From: Antrodiella citrinella
Taxonomy: Eukaryota; Basidiomycota; Agaricomycetes; Polyporales; Steccherinaceae
Reading direction: 5' to 3'
Length of the DNA: 45,179 nt
Assembly: GCA_004802725.1 (NCBI GenBank)
Contig: SGPM01000228.1
Location: 1 to 45,179, forward strand
The number at the start of each line of letters is the position of its first letter. Positions within the stretch are counted from its first letter, which is position 1. Of the stretch, positions 22,083 through 31,789 are shown piece after piece. The notes beneath the pieces are model-generated. The model was given only the letters and a program-made list of their open reading frames with translations. It made no database searches and was not told where the DNA came from. A program made the translations under genes and the position numbers.

Positions 22083-22830
22083 ATGTCCGACGATGAAATG
22101 AATATTGATGACGGTCAGTCTAGCATCATGCTTAGCGTGCCTATACATTGTCGTTTGACAGACTATTCATGTTTCTAGGTGGCGTGGTGCGTAGGAAGGG
22201 AAGAGGTTTCCAAAGCGGCTCAGGTGAGTTCATGTTGAACGTGTATTTGGCAGCCCGGAGACTAACCGTGCAATTCACAGGTGGAAACGAGAGCGGCGTT
22301 ACCTCAGAGCAAACGTTTGACCGGGTGGAATCCTCGCATCCATCCGAGACCAGGGCGGCACGATGTGAGCACCGCCATATCGCGAAACTTCGCAACGGTT
22401 GTACCGACTAAGACACCCCTTACCACAGCTGTTGAGGGATGGATTGTTCTGGTTACCAATGTCCATGAAGAGGCCAATGAAGAGGACGTGACGGACAAAT
22501 TTGCAGAGTTCGGAGAAATTAAAAACCTGCACCTGAATCTTGACCGCAGGACTGGCTACGTCAAAGTATGTGTCTCCGGCTACTATGATCATCATCGTTG
22601 CTGCTGACGCGCTCTTCGGGTTGCTTGACCCTTAGGGTTACGCGTTGGTCGAATATGAGACCATGGGCGAAGCACAGGCTGCGATAGATGGAGCATCGGG
22701 AACAGCGCTTCTCGAGCAGACACTCCAGTGCGACTACGCGTTTGTGCGACCGCCACCCACGGGGCCCAAGAAAGGCCGAGGGGGGCGTGGTCGTAGTGCC
22801 AGTCCCTCCCGCAGGCGTGGCGGGGATTAG
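22083..22830 (+). CDS. Y14/RBM8A, exon junction complex RNA-binding protein
   Basis: Exons 22083-22113, 22179-22223, 22281-22364, 22429-22565 and 22636-22830 keep phase and give 163 residues. After an acidic start ([11 protein letters not shown]) and a Gly/Arg patch comes one [63 protein letters not shown]. The [20 protein letters not shown] block is close to a signature of Y14. The C-terminus is Gly/Arg/Ser-rich, as in animals. Y14 pairs with Mago in the exon junction complex that is left on spliced mRNA. Its presence fits an intron-rich genome. The unspliced frame over exon 3 and the next intron is a shadow. Confidence 0.95.
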
Positions 22831-23203
22831 AGGGCCTGCTCTGTATTATGATTTGACTCGTCTGTCCCGTAATGTCTTGCTGCTTTCACTGAATGACATT
22901 CGGCCGTGCTTCTGACCGTGTAGCCCGACCACATGTGTTTTCCTGCTTTCCGTTTTCTGGTTTCTGCATGAACTCATTGTACCGTACTGGAAACCTACAT
23001 GGACATGGGTCATCTCATTTTTTCAAACAATTCTCTGGATGAGTGTTTGCCACAGGAGGCGTCTACTTGAAACAGACGCCGCACGTCGAAGTGGCAGTCG
23101 GAGTTTTCCCACACGCTTGCTGTCGCGTTGAACAAGTACTACTGCCTGCGTGGATACACAACGTCGCTCGTCTCCAATAACTTTTCATTTGTCGAGTATC
23201 ACG
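22831..23203. other. Intergenic between Y14 and HP1-like genes
   Basis: These 373 bases should hold the Y14 3' UTR and the promoter of the HP1-like gene. No other feature is seen. Confidence 0.6.
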
Positions 23204-24254
23204 ATGCCTCGCTATCCAAGTGACGAAGAAATGGCCGACCTTGAGGCTACACGCGATGCTAGCGGCGAAGAGGAGGAAGGTGAGGAGGAGGAATATGAGA
23301 TAGAGCAGATTATAGACGCAAAGTCCAATGCTTTCAAGGTGAGTTATCGCAAACGCGATTTCTTCTATATTGCTTCTCCACTCGCGTCGTATTGAGTTTC
23401 AAACGCGTCGCAGGGTAAAATGGGCTATCTCGTGAAATGGAAAGGATATGGGGTAGGGGAAAATAGCTGGGTGTCCGAGGAGGATGCACAGTGCGTATAC
23501 GATCAGCCTATGTTTGCTTTTCTATGGCTCAACTCAACAATGTTATGACAGAGGTGCGGCGGATCTGATCAAGGAATACTGGGAAAAGCAGAAGCAAGGC
23601 CCGCGCAAGCCTACGGCACGCAAGTCTCTACCGGCAGAGGCGCGAGAGGCGTCCCCCGAGGTTGAGGCCGTGCCCGCCAAGAAGAGAGGCCGAACATCAG
23701 TGTCGAAGCCAATCAGTGTCTCTGACGATGACGATGAGCAATCCGACCGACCACAACCAAAGAAATCAAAGAATACTGCAACCAGCGCGTCGGTCACGAA
23801 GTCGAAGTCGGCTTCCATGACTAAATCATCTGCCCAAAAGCCGAAGAAGAGGGCGCCCTCGCCCTCAGACTCGGATGAGGAAACATTCTCCGACATGCGG
23901 AAGTGGAAGCTCGCGACCTCTTGGGAGCACATTGTGAAACGTGTAGACACGGTAGAGCGCACGGACGACGGAAAACTCCTCGTGTATTTCACACTGTGAG
24001 TCCTCACATAACTAGCTCAGATTTGGAGACTTACACGGCGCCACCTACAGAAACGAAAGGGGTTTAACCAAAGTGGAACACGCGCAGTGTCGCGAGGAAT
24101 CTGCTCTCTGTAAGGAGAAGTTTCCGAAAGCAGTCAGTACTTTTAGTGCATGGCTATCTACGGCTAGCTTACTCATTCCATGACACAGATGCTTGATTTT
24201 TACGAGCGCAATCTGCGCTGGAGGAACTTAGAAGATGAGGACAAGGAAGACTGA
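23204..24254 (+). CDS. HP1-like chromodomain and chromoshadow protein
   Basis: Exons 23204-23338, 23414-23490, 23552-23995, 24051-24132 and 24189-24254 keep phase and give 267 residues. The chromodomain at about 29-80 reads EEEYEIEQIIDAKSNAFKGK then YLVKWKGYGVGENSWV. The aromatic cage that holds methylated H3K9 is present (Y31, W54, Y57). A Lys/Ser-rich hinge with several basic patches follows. The C-terminal region (MRKWKLATSWEHIVKRVDTV, LLVYFTLNERGLTKVEHAQC, MLDFYERNLRWR) is a chromoshadow domain, which dimerises and recruits partners. The whole matches heterochromatin protein 1 / Swi6 in design. The protein is probably a silencing factor in a fungus that uses H3K9 methylation. Confidence 0.93.
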
Positions 24255-25795
24255 TTACTCCTTCTCTCGGATACCTGTACACTGCTTTCTTGGGCTCGGC
24301 AGCGCGCCTCTGCCGTCTTGTTACTTTCATGCTTTCCGGATCGTCGATGCTTGAGCTTCCCGTGCATTCCATCACGGCCTCCAGTTTTCGACCATCCAGT
24401 ATCACAAAATGCTTGTGTTGTAATCAGGGTCCGTATTTCTCACAGCCTCGCTCGTCACCTTCGTTTCGTCGTGCGTGGAAAGTGTTATGCGCTCGATGTA
24501 TATATGTAACTCCTCACTATATCATTTCCACGTTTATCGTTGATCTACGTCTGACTGCACATTAGGTACACCTTAGTATGGTAGTGGCACTCATGATCAA
24601 GTCTTACTTGGAGAGTGACGGGCCCTGGGAGAAGCACCGCAACCAGGTCTGGCAGACTGCAAACACCCGACTAGTGGCGTGAATGTCTCAGGCAACTGCG
24701 CGATTCGTAGACGACGCTCGGAACGTATTACATTCTTGGCTTTCAAGCAAGTGCTGAGCTCTTGGAAGGGTCAAACGGCGATGAATTCAGGACATGTCTG
24801 TCAGGCTAGATGTAACATCGATAGTAAGTTTTGATTTCCCCTGTGCAAGGTCCCTCCGGGGAAACATGGCGAACATTCTCCCATTGAAGCCCATTGAGCA
24901 ACCTCAACAAGACAATCACACTCCCCTTGGCCTAGTCTGTGTGAATGCTTGACCAATGTGGATCCTAGTTCAGGAGGTGACTCAAAGAATGATCTGCCAT
25001 TTGGTCAATTGTTCCCTTCACACGTTGCCTGTTTCGAAGGCTTGTCCGTCTGTCAATATGTGTGGGATGTGAACTTCTTTCGGAGTTCTGACTTTAGGAT
25101 GGAGTTTATCAATTGCCCCGGTTTTACCCTGCTGATGTCACTCTCTGTTTGAGTGAGTCTGTCTGTACAGGCAGGTAGCGTTCGTTCCCGATCTCCTTGA
25201 GAACCCTGCATCGCGCAGGAATAGGATCATTCGTATGGATTGCCCGTGTCACGTCGCACTGCCCATCGCAAGTAGCGTTCAGGCATGGATCAATTATTGA
25301 ATGAGATTGACAGTGTCGTTTACACCAATTTGGACTTCTGAGTGTTCCAGGGCGGCACTGAGAGAGTGACCGCCTAGCCACAATATGTGCGTCCGTTCCA
25401 ACTACTCTCGGCGGGGCGCGCAAACCCAATCACTATTCCGCCAGTGACAGGCTTCCTCTCCAAGAAGCTCATGACTTGTGAAACCAGCTAGGTCAACAAG
25501 ATGTCGCTTGCGAACAGCAGGGACAAAGCTATTCCGATCCTTCAGACTGGGGCGCGCGGGTTATACGAGTCCGATTCAACACGGGGACACAATGCAAGCT
25601 ATGGAGCGGAGAAGCCAAAGACATGTATACGGGGTAAGATTGATATCAACATGCATCCATAAATTACTTTCCAATGTATCAGGAAGAACTAAAAAGCACT
25701 GTACACATTTGTATAAGCATAAGCAGACCCAGAAAACACGTCACGGGCACTCACTAGGCTCATTAAACATAAGTGAATATGTCACGGGTAAAACA
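24255..25795. other. 1.5-kb gap between convergent genes, no confident gene
   Basis: This is the largest gap in the window; it should include two 3' UTRs. I found no tRNA, no transposon ends and no conserved domain. A 53-codon plus ORF at 25501-25662 (MSLANSRDKAIPILQTGARG...) has a good start context but no recognised relative. A different frame over the same bases reads RVRFNTGTQCKLWSGEAKDM, also protein-like. The stretch could hold a small gene, a non-coding RNA or decayed sequence. Confidence 0.5.
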
Positions 25796-28700
25796 TCACA
25801 GTTCCACATGAACAGCGGAACTCGTTGCTTCACTTTCGACTTCCGAAGCCAGCGATTCCACAACCTCTTCAGGGTCCTTCGTCGCGTCCTCGGGGATCGA
25901 GGTCGCGCCCGCGTCGACTTCCGCAGCGCGATTGAGGGCTGCAACCACTTCCTCCTTGCTGCGACCAATGATGACTTGATGGACGTCCAGAGGGGATTGA
26001 GCGGGTACGGGCTCCTTCTTCTCATCCTGCTCAATGGGGAGAATTGAGACCGTCTCATCTGCAGGCGTATCGGATTCTTCGCCGTCGTTAACATCCTCAT
26101 CACCTGGGATGGCACCAAACGCGCGGTCACCGTTCCGCTTGACTCGTCTCAAGCGGGTTTCAAAGCCGACAACCACGTCCTGCACCTCGGCTTGAAGATC
26201 TGCCAGCGCTGGTAGAACGGGATTGATAGGGGGAGAAGGATGAGAACCGTTTTGGATGGAAGTGGCCAATTCGGTAAACTGTTCGCTCGCTGATATCAAA
26301 GTCTGGTCAAAATTTGTTCGAAGGTCATAACAGCGGATGAACTGACCCCGGACAAGGTCGTGATACCGCTGCCAGTCCTGATAAGTGACGTCGTCGAGCC
26401 ACGCGTAATCCAATCCGATGTCTGTTTGAGCGCGGTCTGCGATGGCCCTGACACTGTCAGAAAGTTTCTGCACCTGAATCGAACGCGAAAATGAGACGGT
26501 GAATAAGCCAATTACCGCAAATAGTACGAAAAAAGGGATGCCTCACCTCCAATAATTCTGAGTTCAACATCTCGTTGTACCAGCCGTTGACGACAGCCTC
26601 GGTTTGAGCTAATCGCTCCCCGAACTTGCTGTCTACCTTCAGGATTACCCGTTCCCACATGGTGCTTTTCTCCTCTGGACGCCGTGACTCGCGTTTCAAG
26701 TTGGCGAGATATTTCTCCGCGCCTTTGAGGAACTTCTCGGCCTCCTCGACGAGCGACTCAATTTCTTTGCGGATTTCCTTCGATTCCTTGAGGTCAACCA
26801 CTGCGGCCTTCCGCAACGCGACGAGCTGCTTACGCAGAGCCTTGCGGGAGTCCGCGATCACCTCCTCGAGCTGCTGCTCCCATTTGGTGTGGCGGGAAGT
26901 GATATCAGCGCGTTTCTTGGCGGTCTCGACTTTGCGAAGACGAAGCTTTTCAGCTTTTTCCTCTTCGGTCTCGGTCTCCTCAGATTCAGGCACTGTGAGG
27001 TCGGGTGTAGGTTCATCCTCGCCGTTCAAGCCTAGCTCGGCATAGAACGCTTCCATGTCGATATCATCATCCTCCGACACAGCGGAGGGGGTAGGAATAT
27101 CACTGCGGACCGTTTCCGACACGGCAGATGCAGAGGAGCTGACCAAAGAGGACGCATGATCTGTCACGACAGACGCGGTTGCTACAGCCTCAGCGACCGT
27201 CTCTATGGCGGACGATGTGGCGCGTGAGAATGCAGAGGAGGCGACTTCGGCCACAGATGAAGCGGTTGAGCCAATCTCAGAAGTAGCGGTATCGATGGGG
27301 GCTACGGCCTCCTTGAGGAGCGCGGAGGCGGATGGAGCAGCATTGCCTGTGAGAGATGAAACTAGGGAAGAGGCGCTTGAAGACGCTCCGGCACCTGCGA
27401 CTACGACGAGCGAGGCAACGCCTTCGGCGTACGATGACGCTGCTTGGACGGCCTCGGTTGCACCGGACACGGGAGCCGAGGTGCTTTGCTCTGCCGAAGT
27501 AGAGAGGTCATATTCCGTCGTGATCGTGGCTAGCAACGTTTCCGACGACGTGGCAGAAGCTGGTAGAACGGACAACGGCGCGCCGACGGATGCACTAGAG
27601 GCCTTGGGTGGCAACGGAGAGGGTGAGGGTGATAAAACAGACGAGACGGCGGAGGACGCCACAGATGAGACAGCATGTGCAGCGTTGGATGCACTGGACA
27701 CGACCGGCGTCTTTGCGACGGGACGCACATGACTGAGGGGAATTGTCGGTTTGCCACCGCTTAGCTCGATGACACCTTCCCAAATACGCTTCAGATGAGG
27801 ATCGACGAACTGACGGCGCTGGGCGACCAAGAATCGGACCAGTTCAGCGAATACGATTTGTAACCGTTGGAGAACGGGGATGGCATAAGGCTTGGCGGTT
27901 TGATATCCCATGTAGGTCTGTTGAGCGGCCAAGACTACGTAGGGTTGGGCCTGAGTTCGCCAATTCTGCAGATTATGTACAGCAAGCTGCAAATATGGGC
28001 TGACTTTGCTGTTGTATTCCGAGGAAATGGTCCTGATGTGTGGGCCTAGTTGCTGTTCGACGCGCTGAATCTGGGGCACTGCGTACTTGTTCCAAGTGGG
28101 AATGGCGTGTTTGTTCCATTGTGGGACTACACGTTTCTTCCACTGCGGAACGACCCGTGCGTCCCATTCCTGTTGAGTTCGGAGCGCGATGGGCTTCGCA
28201 ATAGCGACCAAACGAACGGCATATGGTTTAGCCCGGTCAACGTAAGGGGCAACAGCAGGGTGCGCCAACGCGTTTTCAAGGTGGGGAAGGAGATACGGCT
28301 CCAATATGAGCCGACGATACTCGTGCAGACCGCGACATACAGGTGATTTCAAATGCTCGTCGGTAGGGCAGACCGACAACGTGTAGATTGTGAAGAAAAG
28401 CAGGAATGCACGGGTCAAAAGTTCCATGAGGCCTACATTGCCTCTGGATGACTGTGACGAGTGATCAATGAGTAACATTCACGCCACACGGAATGAAGAC
28501 TCACCTTTTTCTTTTGTTTTGTTTTCCCCTTTGACTTTGCTTTATTAGAAGACGATTCCGTCTAAAACGAGGCCAAAAGCGTTAGTAACATGACGCACGA
28601 TGCGCGACAATCAAGGTGCAAATTCACAAAGAAGGATCGAGGAAGCAAGAATAGATGCAGTATCATGAAGACGGTGGTCACGTGTATTCACATGTCCATC

Positions 28701-29024
28701 ACTTCTTGAGGCAGCGCGACTCAACTGGAGCAGATGAGTGGCGAACACACTTCGATGAAATTTCAAAGAAACATGTGTGCGTGCGTGGACGGCATGGCGA
28801 TGGAATGGACCATACATAGCAAAGATAAGTGACGGACTCACTTGTTTAGAATCCTTCGCTCCCCTCTGCTGATCAGCAACCTGCAGTGCATCTGCTGTAG
28901 CGTCGCTCGCAAGGGGGCTCGACACAGCGCCCACGTCTGGTTTCTTTATCCGTGGAATAGGCTGTGAAGAGTTTGTGCGGGAAGTAGGAGCTGGAAGTAC
29001 GGGCGCCCTCCGCGTGACGACCAT
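25796..29024 (-). CDS. Membrane-anchored basidiomycete protein with VPQW repeats and coiled coils, function unknown
   Basis: Exons 29024-28842, 28561-28505, 28451-26547 and 26473-25796 keep phase and give about 940 residues. An 80-residue N-terminus rich in Ser, Pro and Lys ends in KAKSKGKTKQKKK. One hydrophobic helix follows (about 90-106, LLTRAFLLFFTIYTLSV), then CPTDEHLKSPVCRGLHEYRR with two cysteines. Basic residues before a single helix suggest a type II protein, tail in the ER lumen or outside. Residues 180-211 hold four short repeats of the pattern VPxWxK. Then come a region of helices, about 200 Ser/Ala/Val-rich residues, an acidic patch and a Lys/Glu-rich coiled coil (TEEEKAEKLRLRKVETAKKR). 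I recognise the architecture as one found in other basidiomycetes but know no function. Confidence 0.85.
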
Positions 29025-29512
29025 GGTTGGCGAGAAGTATGAGAGATATAGACTAAGCAAAGAGAGGGAGGGACTAAGACCAGCTTGTACGACGGTGGAA
29101 GACGGCTCGTCGTCGTCGTCGACGTTGAGGAGAAAGGTGCAGGTATGATGGCAACTGCCAATGGCCACTGTGCCACACCAAAATGACGACGTGGATCATG
29201 TGTTTGTCCCTGTTGAGTCGCTAACGTGACCGTGACCGAACGCGACGCGTCAAACCCTGGCTCACACTCAACGACCGTATCGTCTAAACGAAATGCGTTT
29301 GGCAAACTCCAAAAATTGGTGAACAAAATATTGTTGTATGTCCGTGAACTGACACTCTTCAATCAATTTCTAATGTTTTGTGTGCAAAGCCGGAAGAGTG
29401 TCTCTTGTGGTTTACAGGAACCGGCATTTGCCGTCCTTGATAGATAGTGTCACGGCTCAGCTCGAGCCATTCCTCTTCCTTCTCTTCCACATCGTTGTTC
29501 AGTCGATATACG
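29025..29512. other. Bidirectional upstream region
   Basis: These 488 bases separate two divergent starts. They include a short TCG trinucleotide run (about 29108-29122). The ORFs crossing it are frames without conserved content. Confidence 0.5.
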
Positions 29513-31318
29513 ATGTCGCTCTCCTCTCAGCGTCCTCTCAAAACATACTCACATCGTCGCTCGAGGGGACGCACGACTCCGGTGGTCGAACTTGTGCCTC
29601 CGAGAAATATCAACGCGCAGAGTGGAGGCATCGACGAGGATATTCGAGTCTCTCAGAGCATGCAGACGCGGTCTCGACAACAAGACCAGCTCTCGATCGA
29701 CGTCGAAGAACTCAACGCTATGCAAGACTATGGCGATGAAGAGCCTAGCTTCCTGGAGATGCCTCGTAATCAGGCCGTATTGTCTTGGTCGGATCGTCCT
29801 GACCAGATAAATTATGAAACGCCCTACGTCTCTATGCCTCAAGATCCTTCGGCTATATGCTATGCTACGACTCCAGACAATCTCTCCCCTGTTCCTGCTT
29901 CTCGTCGTATACTCTCTCGCGTTGGCTCTCGGAATCTAAAAGAGAATTTGTCCGAAGACGATCGTCGCGGCCTGGCCTCTCCGTTTCATAGCCGGCCTGG
30001 TTCCAGGATGGCATCGCCAGATTACTCGACTCAAGGACCCACGAAACGTCCTCGCCTCCACATCAAATCACGCACGCTTTCTACCGATATGGATGTCTCT
30101 CAAATGTCCATCGAGACCGCTGTCACTGCTCTGCAAGCTAAATCTCAGGCCCCGAATCACAACCGTACCGCCTCTATTCCTGTGATGTCTTCGATTACTG
30201 TCGACGGAATGGATCCCGATATCTGGCTCATTCCTCCAAAGGCATTATCACGCTCTCCCTCTGGCTGGCTTAATGATTCCCAACATGAGCACACTTCGTT
30301 CTACTTTGATGCTCCTGCTGCAGTGTCTACTCCCGCTCGCCGATCTCGTGCAAACACCAGCATATACACGGACGACAATCTGGATCTGGATGAAGAAATA
30401 TCACTTGCCCATCTGCAGCCTCTGTTCGCTCCCAAATCTACGGGAAGGAGACGTCGCAAGACAAAGTTACAAGCCCCAGAGGATAGCTTGTTCTCTTCGA
30501 TGCTTGACTTCTCAGCCTACGTAACGGACGAAGAATCTCCAAATAATATACGGAGGTCGCATGGCTCGTCTATTCTGCTGCAGGGACTGTCCCATGCGTC
30601 CGCCCGTCATAGGACGCTAGCGGAGGAAAGTGGTCTTGGATCCGCCTTCTCTCCGTCTACCAGACCTTCTGGAGTTGTTACGTCGAAACCTGCCTCTCCA
30701 GCCGATGCCTGTCAACCCGATGAACTCCTTAGTCCGGAAGGGAAGGCGCTGTCATCTCTTTTCTCATCCATAGACATAAGTGGTGCGATGATTGTGCATT
30801 ATTTCTCCTCCCATCTAGTCTGACCTTATACGACAGCAGAAGTACCCAACATGATCAGCGAACGGGAGGATCTCACCATAGCATCGGCCCCACTCCCTGC
30901 ACCAAAACCAGGGCATCGTAGGAAACGCGGCGATACCATACGTGCTTCTGACTTTGCTCGCCCAATGGTACCAAATTCGTCCTCGGAAGCACCAGGCAGT
31001 GCTAGCACCGACAATATCACGGAGCAGTCAATACCAACCGCCTCGTCCCGTAATACTCGACGAATGCGCTCTGGGACCATAACACTCGCTGATGTCCGTG
31101 AGACTGCTGCTCCCGCATCTCCTGGGATTATCGAGCGCATTATACCGCGCGCAAAACCGGAGTCTTCGAAACATAGGCGTCGTCGGGATGCCGTACCGTA
31201 TTTCAAGAGGACCATCCATGCTCAAGCACTGACGCCACAAGGGAGTGACGATTCGGATGATGAACTGCTGTTGACAGGAGTGAAGTCGAGGCTCCCCGCT
31301 CCTGAAAATCCCGTGTGA
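29513..31318 (+). CDS. Unrecognised Ser-rich, low-complexity protein
   Basis: Two exons, 29513-30782 and 30840-31318, give 582 residues; the donor may instead be four bases upstream. The start is the ATG before SLSSQRPLKTYSHRRSRGRT; an upstream in-frame GTG at 29447 was not used. The protein is rich in Ser, Pro, Arg and Asp, with many SP and TP sites that could be phosphorylated and few hydrophobic runs, so it is probably disordered. Two similar short motifs occur in exon 2: RGDTIRASDFARP and RSGTITLADVRE. It ends with an acidic patch (GSDDSDDELLLTG). Basic clusters such as GRRRRKTK suggest nuclear location. No domain is recognised; a regulatory or cell-cycle role would be a guess. Confidence 0.75.
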
Positions 31319-31789
31319 TAACGTGCGATCATGATTTGTGAGTGCAGCGGTCCTTCATGTTGTATCTGATATTGACATTCTGGTTCTAGTTTCTGACTAC
31401 TGTTCTGTTCCTCTGATACCCCGCTGGCATACCATGCATCTTTTTGATACCTCGCAATCACGACTGTTGCAGCTCTCCTTATTCGTTTCGCAGATTGGAA
31501 GACAATAAGACGTCATTAGGAAAGGTCGCCGCTCCTCTCCATTGTCTTCAGTACTGTTGTCATAGTTTCTCTCCAAGCAGTGGCAGTTGTCTCCTGCAAG
31601 CTCCGTAGTTTATAATACAGCCCTCGTTCCTGCTTGCAGCTGCAGTTTGTTGTGTAGAATTACAGACGCTCCGGGACCCACTTCTTCTTCAAGCTTCAAG
31701 CCTTGTACCGTAAACAGCAGACGCGCGTCTGACGGGAGGCTTGTAACCTTTCGCAGCTACCACCACTTTCCGGCCTGGATCTGGCCGGC
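31319..31789. other. Intergenic upstream of the sirtuin gene
   Basis: These 471 bases lie between two plus-strand genes and should contain a 3' UTR and the sirtuin promoter. No clear element is seen. Confidence 0.6.

Noticed and set aside
25478..26047. 189-codon plus ORF
   Set aside because: Half of it is antisense to the last exon of the membrane-anchored protein and no family is recognised.
27205..27732. 175-codon plus-strand ORF
   Set aside because: It is the antisense of the Ser/Ala/Val-rich part of the membrane-anchored protein; low-complexity codons give open antisense frames, and the sense frame is far longer.
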